DNA of 64,000 nt from Sherwoodlollariibacterium sp049275655 (GTDB lineage Bacteria; Omnitrophota; Gorgyraeia; Gygaellales; Profunditerraquicolaceae): contig JBASUY010000020.1 in the NCBI GenBank assembly GCA_049275655.1, positions 6,008-70,007 on the forward strand, read 5' to 3'. Under the pieces are notes generated by a model. The model did no database searches. It had not been told where the DNA came from and saw only the letters and a list, made by a program, of their open reading frames with translations. A program made the position numbers and the translations under genes. Position 1 is the stretch's first letter, and each line of letters opens with the position of its first letter. This document shows positions 49,670 through 58,077 of this stretch, in pieces.

Positions 49670-52441
49670 TTAAAATCTGCGGCGATAATATACGCGGACT
49701 ATGTGTGCGGTATCTATTGTTAGCAGCGCTCCACCCGTAGGATCATAGAGCCTTCCGATAGAGCTTGAGTTTCCTTCTCCATACTGGATAGTAAACTCAT
49801 CATCCTTAGTAGGCATATATCTAAGCTCTGTAAAAATATTGTGGTGACCGGTTGTTTTAGAGTTCCCATCTCTAACTAAAAGGGGATTCTTCCATAGGGA
49901 ATAAGTGTATTTAAAACAGAGCCCTAACTTATCTGTAGGCTCATAAACCATCTGTAAGCCAAAGTGGTTCATATTATCTGAGTTTTGCCCTGCCATCTTA
50001 AACTCATTATAAGTATAATCAAGGTAGATATTGAATTTTTCTAAAGGAGAGATATCTAAGCCTGCTTTGTAAATATTATAGAACGGATAAGGCGCCTGTG
50101 GAAAGAATTCTTGATCATAAAGAAACCTGCCCCAACCGCGATACGTATTGCCATATTCAGAATAAGTTCTCCAGAACCCCGCGTCATTAAATACGCCGTT
50201 AGGAAAATTACCATAAGCTAAATAATAGTCATTCGTCCTTTCCCAGACAATATTTGCCTTTAACCACTCTACAAAAGCGTATTCTAACCCTATAGAACCT
50301 GTTTTAATGCTTGGATCAGCTCCATCAGGGACAACTTTATTAGTTAAACCTATATCAGTGTCAATATCAAAATTAAAAGGGTCTATCTCTCCTTTGGTCT
50401 TTGGTAGGTCATGATAAAGGAGTAAACCTTTGAGGGTAAGTTTTTCAAATGGCTTAAACATTATCTCATCACGCACAACAGTCTCAACATACTTGCCATT
50501 ATTCTTATGCACATTACGTACATCAAAAAGATTTGAGAAGGTATCTTCATAAAAAGTCTCAAATCTGAAACCAATAGTACTTCTATCTTTATCTATCCCA
50601 TCTCCTATACGCGTAGCGTCAAGCTCATCTTGATTAACATAGGCAGAGCTTAAACCTGGGGTAAAATACCCAAAGTTCTTTCTAAAAGAGATATGCCTTG
50701 ACCAAAAATCATCATCCCGCGTATCACGGTAATTAGAAAGAGGGGCATCAAAACCCCTATCCATCCTGGCAATAAAAAATTTACTCTTTGCCATAAATGA
50801 TTCGTCTTTAGCTATTTTAGATTCATTATAAGCATCAGTAAGAACTATAAGCTCTTTTTGAGGATAACGGTTAATAAGCGTAAAATAATAAGCATTTCCG
50901 CGTGCCTTAGTCTTGTATTGGGAGTCAAGCTGATCATAGTAAGATTGCGACCTTAAGACTTCTGCTTGAGCCTTAACTCCTTCAATAATCTCATAGCTTA
51001 AATCCATCCCACCTACATAATTTGTGCTATCAACCTTGTTTTTATCATTAATATTTAATCCGGTGCGTGTAGTAAATGTAGCCCCTAAAGATAGATTATC
51101 CGCAGCAAAGTGCTTTAACCTACTTGCAGTAATATAATTATCCACCTCTTCATAATCCTGCCAGAGATCTTTAGGTGTGGCTACAGTAGTAGTAAATAAC
51201 GTCTTCTCTGCTGAGCCAAGCTCAAAAGAAAACCCCCTTAAAGCAGTAAGGTATTTTCCTGTGCTATCCCGTATTGTAGAATAGGTATCATCCCAGATAC
51301 CCTTAGTATAATCCAATGCACCCGGGTCTGAGTTATATCTACCCGGAGAATACCTTTTAAGCCAGGGACTGGGTGCCCACCATTTATGGTGATTAGTTAT
51401 ACGCAAAGGATCGTCTGAAGTAAATGCCTGATCCTGATAAGCAATCGGGAAAACCCGGAATTTCACTCCGGCATCCTCATTCATATAATCAAGCCAAAAT
51501 TCCCTAACCGGTTGAAACCTACGATGAATTTTCGTTTCAGGAATTACAAAAATGTTGCCAAAAGAAGAGGTAACTGTAGTAGGAAGCACCCTTCCGTTAA
51601 CTACCTTTATTTCAGGAAGGTTAAATACATCCCCGCTAATTGAGGTAAAAACCCTATCATTTAAAGTATAGCCTGTATTCGACCAATACCTTAATTCAAC
51701 ATCAGCAGTATCCCCCCATATCCCCCCGGTAATATTAAATTTGCTGCTCTTACCAGTAAAACTCCAAGGATCAATGGTTATGTTACTATGAAAACTAAAT
51801 CCGGATTTATTCTCTGTATCAAGGTTTATTGAAAGGCTATCATAAACCCTGGTATCAAATGTATTCCATCTTTGATTATAAGCCGCATCTGATAAAACGC
51901 GCCAGTTCCTTTCATTTAAATCATAGTTAGCGCGCTTCCATATAAAATTACCCGGAGACTCAACCCCAAAAGAAAGCATCGCCTCTCCGGTTACACGTAT
52001 ACCGCCTAATAAAAAACCCCTTGTTTTATCTTCAGTTAAAGGTTCAATTGTATCCTTAGGCTCTAAATCAGAGAATGCCTTCTCCATCGCCTCTTCTTTA
52101 GTATGTATATTATTCAAATCTTTGCTATTAGGGACAAGGGCCTCTTCCTGGGGATGGGTTTGGGGTTCTTTTGGAATATAAGATTGTGGCTTTTGTAATT
52201 GGTCCTTATTTTTAAAGATACGGCTTACATATTCTTTGGCAGTTTTATTTTCAGGGTCTGCAGCAAGGACTTTTTGAAACTCAGATAAGGCATCATCGTA
52301 TTTTTCAAGGTTATAAAGCTCTACCCCTAATTCACACAAATATTCTACTGCCAAAGTCTCTGCTATAGATAAAGACGGAATTAAAAAAAATAAAGCGCCT
52401 AAAAGCATAAGCGCCATAACAAGAATATATTTATTTTTCAT
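49670..52441 (-). CDS. Outer-membrane beta-barrel protein with N-terminal TPR
   Basis: A 923-residue protein. A signal peptide (about residues 1-27, ending SLSIAET) is followed by one or two TPR motifs (about 32-75, LGVELYNLEKYDDALSEFQK) and a proline-rich linker. About 750 residues rich in alternating aromatic and polar strands follow, ending IVRVYYRRRF; a terminal Phe is the usual recognition signal for the BAM machinery. This is strong evidence for a diderm envelope. It may be a large porin or a glycan exporter or importer; the TPR would lie in the periplasm. It converges on the GH94-like gene with 31 nt between stops and has its own consensus promoter. Confidence 0.8.
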   Translation of the reverse strand: MKNKYILVMALMLLGALFFLIPSLSIAETLAVEYLCELGVELYNLEKYDDALSEFQKVLAADPENKTAKEYVSRIFKNKDQLQKPQSYIPKEPQTHPQEEALVPNSKDLNNIHTKEEAMEKAFSDLEPKDTIEPLTEDKTRGFLLGGIRVTGEAMLSFGVESPGNFIWKRANYDLNERNWRVLSDAAYNQRWNTFDTRVYDSLSINLDTENKSGFSFHSNITIDPWSFTGKSSKFNITGGIWGDTADVELRYWSNTGYTLNDRVFTSISGDVFNLPEIKVVNGRVLPTTVTSSFGNIFVIPETKIHRRFQPVREFWLDYMNEDAGVKFRVFPIAYQDQAFTSDDPLRITNHHKWWAPSPWLKRYSPGRYNSDPGALDYTKGIWDDTYSTIRDSTGKYLTALRGFSFELGSAEKTLFTTTVATPKDLWQDYEEVDNYITASRLKHFAADNLSLGATFTTRTGLNINDKNKVDSTNYVGGMDLSYEIIEGVKAQAEVLRSQSYYDQLDSQYKTKARGNAYYFTLINRYPQKELIVLTDAYNESKIAKDESFMAKSKFFIARMDRGFDAPLSNYRDTRDDDFWSRHISFRKNFGYFTPGLSSAYVNQDELDATRIGDGIDKDRSTIGFRFETFYEDTFSNLFDVRNVHKNNGKYVETVVRDEIMFKPFEKLTLKGLLLYHDLPKTKGEIDPFNFDIDTDIGLTNKVVPDGADPSIKTGSIGLEYAFVEWLKANIVWERTNDYYLAYGNFPNGVFNDAGFWRTYSEYGNTYRGWGRFLYDQEFFPQAPYPFYNIYKAGLDISPLEKFNIYLDYTYNEFKMAGQNSDNMNHFGLQMVYEPTDKLGLCFKYTYSLWKNPLLVRDGNSKTTGHHNIFTELRYMPTKDDEFTIQYGEGNSSSIGRLYDPTGGALLTIDTAHIVRVYYRRRF

Positions 52442-52450
52442 AATATTTTT

Positions 52451-52478
52451 ATTATATATAGGTAAAGCCCTTTGTCAA
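52451..52478 (-). promoter_or_regulatory. Consensus promoter of the barrel gene (predicted leaderless)
   Basis: On the minus strand TTGACA (52473-52478), 16-nt spacer, TATAAT (52451-52456), both perfect. The ATG is only 9 nt past the -10 box, so the transcript should begin within about 3 nt of the start codon, and no Shine-Dalgarno is present. Confidence 0.8.
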
Positions 52479-52500
52479 GATTTTTTTGCTCTTAAAAAAA

Positions 52501-52830
52501 TTAAACTACTTCCTGAGGAGATGAAACGAGGGTTATCTTTAAGGTGTGCATAAAGGCTATTAAAAAAAGCCTACCACGGTTTACCGCAAGTACGCTTCCT
52601 TTTAGCTTACAAAAAAACTTTTGTCTCTGCTCTTTTGTATCCTGCTCTTTTAAAACACAAAGAGATGGTTTTGGTTTTTCTATATCCGGATTAGAGACCT
52701 CTTTGACTATATATATAAAATGGCGACGGATAACGCTGCGCACCCCTTCTTTTTCAGTAATCTCTGAAGAAGATACCACCCTTTTTCTACGGTCGTTAGA
52801 GGTTAAGTTTTTAAATAAGAGATTGCGCAT
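52501..52830 (-). CDS. Hypothetical small protein downstream of structured leader
   Basis: A 109-residue basic protein starting MRNLLFKNLTSNDRRKRVVS, with a mixed alpha/beta look, no signal peptide, no membrane helix and no motif I recognise. A segment KLKGSVLAVNRGRLFLI sits near the C-terminus. I chose the ATG at 52830 because AAAGGG lies 4 nt upstream; a reading from 52884 would run through the inverted repeat of the leader. It is flanked by a promoter and structured leader upstream and by the promoter of the barrel gene downstream, so it appears to be its own transcription unit. Confidence 0.6.
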   Translation of the reverse strand: MRNLLFKNLTSNDRRKRVVSSSEITEKEGVRSVIRRHFIYIVKEVSNPDIEKPKPSLCVLKEQDTKEQRQKFFCKLKGSVLAVNRGRLFLIAFMHTLKITLVSSPQEVV

Positions 52831-52847
52831 TTTACCCTTTCTACGAT

Positions 52848-52926
52848 GACCCCCTAAAACCGGGTTGCCGTTTAACCCTACCAAAACTAGGCAACCCGGC
52901 GTTTTCCCCTTATGGCTGGCGGGGTC
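52848..52926 (-). promoter_or_regulatory. Structured 5' leader, riboswitch-like, family unknown
   Basis: The RNA has a perfect 10-bp stem CCGGGTTGCC/GGCAACCCGG (52890-52899 with 52860-52869) around a 20-nt loop. An outer stem GACCCC/GGGGTC pairs 52921-52926 with 52848-52853. The same GACCCC can instead pair with GGGG at 52906-52909, so two folds exclude each other. The outer 3' strand ends 7 nt before the ribosome-binding site. GC-rich in an AT-rich setting. It does not match the GEMM, cobalamin, SAM, TPP, glycine or THF consensus as I know them. Confidence 0.5.
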
Positions 52927-52956
52927 TTAAAACTTTTTTAAATTGTAAAAGAAGTA

Positions 52957-52985
52957 GTTATAAAAATATTTTTTGCTCTTTTCAA
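52957..52985 (-). promoter_or_regulatory. Promoter upstream of the structured leader
   Basis: On the minus strand TTGAAA (52980-52985), 17-nt spacer, TATAAC (52957-52962). Transcription from about 52950 would give a leader of about 120 nt containing the whole stem-loop array before the 109-residue gene. Confidence 0.6.
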
Positions 52986-53030
52986 TTAAAGTATAAATTA
53001 CTAAAGGTAGCCTTTCAAGGGGTTTAGAGC

Positions 53031-53052
53031 AAAAAAAGAAAGCGTTTGCTTT
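53031..53052 (-). terminator. Probable intrinsic terminator after plsY
   Basis: On the minus strand AAAGC-AAAC-GCTTT (53052-53039) is followed by C and seven T. The stem is short (5 bp) and overlaps the plsY stop codon. It would end the long yebC-to-plsY gene run. Confidence 0.55.
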
Positions 53053-53683
53053 ATCTTTTAAAAGATAGGCGCGGCTCTTCGCCTTTTATCAGGCGTTTAA
53101 GGTTAGATTTGTGACGGAGAATTATAAAAACCGAGAGAAGAAAACTAATTATAATTATTGATAAAGGTAGTTTTAATATAAGAATAAAAAGAGGAAAAGT
53201 TAGGGCTGCTAAGATAGATGAGAGAGATATTATTCTAAAGAAGATAAAACTAACCACCCAAATTAAAACTATTAAGGCAAGCGCTATCTTTAAGCCTTGA
53301 ATTTTAAAACTAAGGGCAAGTAAAACCCCCAAGGTAGTAGCAACCCCTTTACCTCCTTTAAACTTTAAAAAAAGTGTCCAATTATGTCCACAAATAGCAC
53401 AAAACCCTATGATAATCAATAAGTTATGTTCCTGAATAAAACTTATCCTATCAGAAATTAAAGTTCCTAAAAAGAATACAGGTAAGAATCCTTTTAAGAT
53501 ATCAAGGAATAATACACTAAAACCCCACCCCTTCCCTAAAATCCTCAAAGCATTGGTGGCGCCTACATTTCCTGAGCCTGTTTTACGGATATCAATTCCT
53601 TTTATAATGCGGACGAATAAATAGGCAGTTGGAATAGACCCGATAATATAACTAACGATTATTAGAAGAATTATCAGGAGCAT
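53051..53683 (-). CDS. plsY: Glycerol-3-phosphate acyltransferase PlsY
   Basis: A 210-residue integral membrane enzyme with about five helices. KTGSGNVGATNALR (about residues 34-47) is PlsY motif 1, and GHNWTLFLKFKGGKGVATTLG (about 98-118) is motif 2. It acylates glycerol 3-phosphate from acyl-phosphate. The ATG at 53683 is preceded by TAAGG; a reading from 53728 would add 15 residues and a deeper overlap with pgsA. It still overlaps pgsA by 32 nt. Works with GpsA (22796) upstream in the pathway. Confidence 0.95.
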   Translation of the reverse strand: MLLIILLIIVSYIIGSIPTAYLFVRIIKGIDIRKTGSGNVGATNALRILGKGWGFSVLFLDILKGFLPVFFLGTLISDRISFIQEHNLLIIIGFCAICGHNWTLFLKFKGGKGVATTLGVLLALSFKIQGLKIALALIVLIWVVSFIFFRIISLSSILAALTFPLFILILKLPLSIIIISFLLSVFIILRHKSNLKRLIKGEEPRLSFKR

Positions 53684-54215
53684 ATAAGACCTTAAACCCC
53701 CTATTAATATAAATAATCCCTGAGGCAATAGTAAAGATAACCGCTAACCACCAAAAGATAAAAGAATATTTAAATTGAAGCAATAGGACAAAGACTGCTA
53801 AGACCTGAAAAAAAGTAGATAACTTGCCTAATTTAAGAGGAATCATGCTTAATTTTTGCCTTATTATATATATAACAACCGAGCCTAATAAGATAATAGC
53901 ATCACGGCTAATAACGGATAAAGTTACCCATAATGGGAATCTAATTTCAAAATTGGTATTTATGGTAAGGGATATAAAAGCGCTCATTAATAGAAGTTTA
54001 TCGCCAAGAGGGTCTAAGATAAGCCCTGCCTTAGATTGCTCGCCGCTGCGTCTTGCGATATAGCCGTCAGCGGCATCAGATACAGCGGCGATAACAAAAA
54101 TAACCAGCGCAAGATACCTTAAAAAAATCCTATCTGAAGAATAATACGCTACGCTAGCTATAAAAAACGGAACAGTTAATATTCTAAAGGTAGATATCTT
54201 ATTTGCAATATTCAT
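53652..54215 (-). CDS. pgsA: CDP-diacylglycerol-glycerol-3-phosphate 3-phosphatidyltransferase
   Basis: A 187-residue CDP-alcohol phosphatidyltransferase with about five membrane helices. The full family motif D-x2-DG-x2-AR-x8-G-x3-D-x3-D reads DAADGYIARR, then G and LDPLGDKLL (about residues 47-75). It makes phosphatidylglycerol phosphate. The ATG at 54215 (MNIANKISTFRIL) lies 2 nt past the lepB stop and matches family N-termini. A reading from 54251 would overlap lepB by 34 nt. Confidence 0.94.
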   Translation of the reverse strand: MNIANKISTFRILTVPFFIASVAYYSSDRIFLRYLALVIFVIAAVSDAADGYIARRSGEQSKAGLILDPLGDKLLLMSAFISLTINTNFEIRFPLWVTLSVISRDAIILLGSVVIYIIRQKLSMIPLKLGKLSTFFQVLAVFVLLLQFKYSFIFWWLAVIFTIASGIIYINRGFKVLYAPDNSSNNR

Positions 54216-54217
54216 TC

Positions 54218-54808
54218 CTATTTTATCGCCCTTATTCTCTGCGGAGGCCAATAAATAGTTACCGCCATCCCCAAAATATTATTCTTTGGCACAAACCCCC
54301 AATAGCGGCTATCCTTTGAAGAAGCGGAGTTATCCCCTAAAACAAAATAACTATCCTGCGGGACTATCAATACTTCCCCCTCTTTAGCAAAATCTCCCCG
54401 GTTGTAATAATACCTTTTATTAAATTGAGGGCCGGATAAAAGATTACCATTTATGTAGATATTCCCATTTCTTATTTCAACTATATCTCCCGGAAGCCCC
54501 ACCAGCCTTTTAATAAAATCTTTCTTTACGTCCTCAGGATAAATAAAAACAATAACATCCCCTCTCTTAGGGTCACGCACCTTTGGCAACCTATACTTAG
54601 TAAAAGGAACCTTTGCCCCATAAATAAACTTATTAACTAATATTAAATCGCCCTCCATTAAGGTAGGGCGCATTGAACCGGTAGGAATCTTAAAAGCTTG
54701 AATGATAAATGGGCGTATCAGGCAAAAAGCAAGAAATGCCGCAACTATCCCTGATTCTATCCATTCACGTAAAGCTGACTTTTTTTTACTTCCTTTTATC
54801 TGCTTCAT
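54218..54808 (-). CDS. lepB: Signal peptidase I
   Basis: A 196-residue type I signal peptidase with one N-terminal membrane helix (about residues 16-36). Catalytic Ser is in IPTGSMRPTLMEGD (about residue 43) and Lys in KKDFIKRLVGLPGD (about residue 94). The C-terminal boxes YFVLGDNSASSKDSRYWG are complete. It removes signal peptides of exported proteins such as the barrel protein and the TPM protein here. It overlaps lepA by 4 nt, the classic lepA-lepB pair. Confidence 0.97.
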   Translation of the reverse strand: MKQIKGSKKKSALREWIESGIVAAFLAFCLIRPFIIQAFKIPTGSMRPTLMEGDLILVNKFIYGAKVPFTKYRLPKVRDPKRGDVIVFIYPEDVKKDFIKRLVGLPGDIVEIRNGNIYINGNLLSGPQFNKRYYYNRGDFAKEGEVLIVPQDSYFVLGDNSASSKDSRYWGFVPKNNILGMAVTIYWPPQRIRAIK

Positions 54809-56601
54809 ATCTTTAACACCTCCAAAAATGCCTCCTGAGGAATTTCTACCTTGCCAAATTGTTTAAGGCGTTTTTTTCCTTTCTTCTGCTCTTCCCAAAG
54901 TTTTCTTTTGCGCGTAATATCCCCACCGTAACACTTAGCCGTAACGTGCTTCCCTACAGAGCGCACCTTAGCTGATGCTAAAATCTGGCTACCTAAAGCT
55001 GCCTGTATAGATACTTCAAATAGCTGCCTGGGGATTAACTCCTTTAATTTATTTACTAAAGCATGCGCCCTTTGATAAGACTTTTCTTTACAGATCAGCG
55101 AAGAAAAAGCATCACACTTTTCGCCATTTAAAAGTATATCCATTTTTACTAAGTTTATCGTTAGATAATCTTTAAACTCATAATCCAAAGAGCCGTAACC
55201 GCGAGTTAAGGATTTTATCCGGTCATAAAAATCAACGATAATCTCAGAGAGGGGGATATCAAAGGTAAGTTTAACCCTATCCTCTGAGAGGTATTCATTT
55301 GATTTAAATACCCCCCTGCGTGATTTAGTAAAATCGCAAATTGCCTCAATTGAACCAACCGGAATAATCATTAAAAGATTAACATAAGGCTCTTGGGCGT
55401 TCTCTATCTCAGAGGCCTCAGGAAGTTTAGCCGGGGTATCCACCTCTAAAACCCCTCCGTCTTTCTTTATTATTTTATAAACCACATTTGGCACAGTAAG
55501 TATTAAGTTTAAATCATACTCCCTCTTAAGCCTCTCTTGCACAATCTCCATATGCAAAAGCCCTAAAAACCCACAGCGGAAGCCCGAACCAAAAGACTGG
55601 GAGTTTTCCGGCTCAAAAACAAAAGAAGCATCAGAGAGCCTTAATTTATCCATAGCATCCCTTAATTGAGGAAAGTCTCCGGGGTTAATCGGATATATCC
55701 CGCAGAAAACTAAAGGCTTAGGCTGACGGTAACCCGGGAATACCTCGCTACAAGGATTTTTTATATCGGTTATAGTATCCCCTACGATTATTTCTCTGGG
55801 CTCTCTGATATTAGCGGTAAAATAACCTACCTCTCCGCAGGATAAAGAATCAACCGCGTTGTATTTTAAGTTTTGAAATACCCCTAACTCTTCAATTTTA
55901 TAAACTGCCCCTGAATGCATCATCTTAAGCTGAGTATTCAAAGAAATCCTCCCGTCAACTACCCTAATAAAGACAACAACCCCCTTATAGGTATCAAAAC
56001 GGCAATCAAAGACAAGGGCTTTTAAAGGATTAGTTATCTCTCCCTCGGGGGAAGGAATAATCTCAATCACTTTCTCTAATAAATCTTCAACCCCGGTCCC
56101 CTCTTTTGCAGAGGCTAAGATAACCTCCTCCTCCTTAAAACCAAGGATACTAACAACCTCATTTTTAACCTTAGGAAGATCAATAGAGGTTAGGTCAATC
56201 TTATTTATTACGGGAATAATCTCTAAATTATTTTCCAAGGCAAGGTAATAGTTAGCTACTGTTTGCGCTTCTATGCTTTGAGCGGCATCCACCAGTAAAA
56301 TAGCCCCTTCGCAGGCAGCAAGGGACTTAGAGACTTCATAGGTAAAATCCACATGCCCCGGGGTATCTATCAGGTTTAGTATATAATCTTTGCCGTCTTT
56401 TGCTTTATAAGGAAGCCTGACCATAGAGGCCTTGATTGTAATACCCCGCTCACGCTCTAGATCCATATCATCCAAAAGCTGGCTTTCTTTATGGCGCTTA
56501 TCTACTGCCCCGGTTAACTCTAATATACGGTCGGCAAGAGTAGATTTTCCATGGTCAATATGGGCAATGATTGAAAAATTGCGAATTAAAGACTTATCCA
56601 T
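54805..56601 (-). CDS. lepA: Elongation factor 4 (LepA)
   Basis: A 598-residue ribosomal GTPase. G1 AHIDHGKST, switch I RGITIKA, G3 DTPGHVDF, G4 NKIDL and the LepA-specific C-terminal domain (SVGKHVTAKCYGGDITRKRK, about residues 548-567) are all present. It acts on stalled or mispositioned ribosomes. It overlaps cmk by 8 nt upstream and lepB by 4 nt downstream. Confidence 0.98.
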   Translation of the reverse strand: MDKSLIRNFSIIAHIDHGKSTLADRILELTGAVDKRHKESQLLDDMDLERERGITIKASMVRLPYKAKDGKDYILNLIDTPGHVDFTYEVSKSLAACEGAILLVDAAQSIEAQTVANYYLALENNLEIIPVINKIDLTSIDLPKVKNEVVSILGFKEEEVILASAKEGTGVEDLLEKVIEIIPSPEGEITNPLKALVFDCRFDTYKGVVVFIRVVDGRISLNTQLKMMHSGAVYKIEELGVFQNLKYNAVDSLSCGEVGYFTANIREPREIIVGDTITDIKNPCSEVFPGYRQPKPLVFCGIYPINPGDFPQLRDAMDKLRLSDASFVFEPENSQSFGSGFRCGFLGLLHMEIVQERLKREYDLNLILTVPNVVYKIIKKDGGVLEVDTPAKLPEASEIENAQEPYVNLLMIIPVGSIEAICDFTKSRRGVFKSNEYLSEDRVKLTFDIPLSEIIVDFYDRIKSLTRGYGSLDYEFKDYLTINLVKMDILLNGEKCDAFSSLICKEKSYQRAHALVNKLKELIPRQLFEVSIQAALGSQILASAKVRSVGKHVTAKCYGGDITRKRKLWEEQKKGKKRLKQFGKVEIPQEAFLEVLKI

Positions 56602-57250
56602 TAATATAAAATAATATTTTTTTTATTACCTCTTCAATAGTAAGTTTAGTGGTATCTATATATACGGCATCTTCTGCCTGTTTTAAGGGAGCGCATTCCC
56701 TTTCAGCGTCAATCTTATCTCTATTAGATAAATCCTGATGGACTGCCTCTAATTTTATATTTTCCCCCAACTCATTTAACTCTTTATAGCGGCGGTTAAC
56801 CCGTTCACTTAAGTCGGCGTCAAGATAAAATTTCTTTTCTGCTTCGGGAAAGACCACTGTTCCGATATCGCGTCCGTCTAAGACTACATTCCCTCTTTTC
56901 CCCAATTCCCTTTGAAGATGTAGCATAACTTGGCGCACTTGTTTAATCTTAGCAATATCTGAAACTAACTTTGTAATCTCAGGCTTGCGTATAGCCAAAC
57001 TTACATCCTCTGCATCTAAAATCACAGTCAAAGAACCATCGGAATTATTGATTAAATCTATGGCACTACAGGAGGCTAAATTAACTACTGCCTGCGTATC
57101 ATCTGTGCTTATCCCTTTTCTTAAAACTTTAAGCGTAAGCGCCCTATACATCGCCCCTGTATCAAGATAAAGATAATTTAACTTCTTAGCTACTACCTTA
57201 GCCACGGTGCTCTTGCCTGCCCCAGCCGGTCCGTCGATAGCAATTATCAT
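56594..57250 (-). CDS. cmk: Cytidylate kinase
   Basis: A 218-residue NMP kinase with P-loop IDGPAGAGKSTVAK at the N-terminus, LDTGAMYRALTLKVL (about residues 30-44), LDGRDIGTVVFPEA (about 119-132) and the SNRDKIDAERECAPL LID segment. It phosphorylates CMP and dCMP. It sits between tyrA (4-nt overlap) and lepA (8-nt overlap). Confidence 0.97.
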   Translation of the reverse strand: MIIAIDGPAGAGKSTVAKVVAKKLNYLYLDTGAMYRALTLKVLRKGISTDDTQAVVNLASCSAIDLINNSDGSLTVILDAEDVSLAIRKPEITKLVSDIAKIKQVRQVMLHLQRELGKRGNVVLDGRDIGTVVFPEAEKKFYLDADLSERVNRRYKELNELGENIKLEAVHQDLSNRDKIDAERECAPLKQAEDAVYIDTTKLTIEEVIKKILFYING

Positions 57251-58077
57251 TTTAATAGCTCTCTTTTCTTTTTGGATTGCGAAAGGATTTTTATCAGGGA
57301 GTTTTTATTGCCGGATTTTATTACGGACTTAATCTTTTTAATCTTGCTTTCAAATACCTCTATGGCAGATAAAAGGTTTTTCTTATTGGTTAAAAATATA
57401 TCGCTCCATAAAACCGCATCAGAACCGGATATGCGCGTTGAATCCTTTAATCCTCCTGCCGCAAAGATAAGCGCTTCTTTAGGGATTGCGCCCATAAGCG
57501 CATAAGAGACAAAATGAGGCAAGTGGGAAGCAAAGGATAATTTTTTGTCATGTTCTTTTGGGCTTAAAAAAATAGTTTTAGCCCCTAAAACCTCCCACAT
57601 CCTTTTAATTTTTTTAAGGGCTAAAGGGGAGGATTTCTTTTCTAAGCTTAAGGTACACAGAGAACCTTTAAAGATATCGGCGGAGGCATTGGCTATTCCT
57701 CTTTTTTCAGAGCCGGCTAAAGGATGAGAACCGACATAGTTTAAGAAAGTTTTACTTAAAGAAAAGTGTATAGCCTCTTTAGTACTGCCCACATCAGTTA
57801 CTAAAGTATCTTTATCTATATATTTTAAAATTTCATCCCTTAGGCTTATTATTTTACTTACCGGAGTTGCTATGATTACTAAATCGCTTCCTTTGATAAT
57901 CTTTAAAGATAAGGAGCCTTTATCTATCGCTTTCATCTTTAAAGCTAAAGAGAGGGTTTCTTTATGGCGGCTTACCCCAACAACCTGACGGCAAACCTTA
58001 TTCTTCTTTATCGCCAAAGCAATAGAACCTCCTATAAGGCCTACTCCTATAATTGCTACTTTTTTAAACAAACGCAT
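57247..58077 (-). CDS. tyrA: Prephenate dehydrogenase
   Basis: A 276-residue NAD-dependent enzyme with VAIIGVGLIGGSIALAIKK at the N-terminus, DVGSTKEAI (about residue 96) and SHPLAGSEKRGI (about residue 116). The helical C-terminal domain includes LSFASHLPHFVSYALMG. It forms 4-hydroxyphenylpyruvate for tyrosine. No ACT domain is attached. It shares one base with aroF (TAATG) and overlaps cmk by 4 nt. Confidence 0.95.
   Translation of the reverse strand: MRLFKKVAIIGVGLIGGSIALAIKKNKVCRQVVGVSRHKETLSLALKMKAIDKGSLSLKIIKGSDLVIIATPVSKIISLRDEILKYIDKDTLVTDVGSTKEAIHFSLSKTFLNYVGSHPLAGSEKRGIANASADIFKGSLCTLSLEKKSSPLALKKIKRMWEVLGAKTIFLSPKEHDKKLSFASHLPHFVSYALMGAIPKEALIFAAGGLKDSTRISGSDAVLWSDIFLTNKKNLLSAIEVFESKIKKIKSVIKSGNKNSLIKILSQSKKKRELLK

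Noticed and set aside
52544..52849. Plus-strand frame of 101 codons opposite the small unknown gene
   Set aside because: The minus frame has the promoter, leader and ribosome-binding site; the plus frame has none.
52831..52884. 18-codon upstream extension of the small unknown gene
   Set aside because: It would translate through the inverted repeat of the leader; the ATG at 52830 has its own ribosome-binding site.
52848..52926. c-di-GMP (GEMM) riboswitch
   Set aside because: GGGTTGCC recalls the 3' side of GEMM, but the required GGCAAACC and CGCAAAGCC segments are absent in either orientation.
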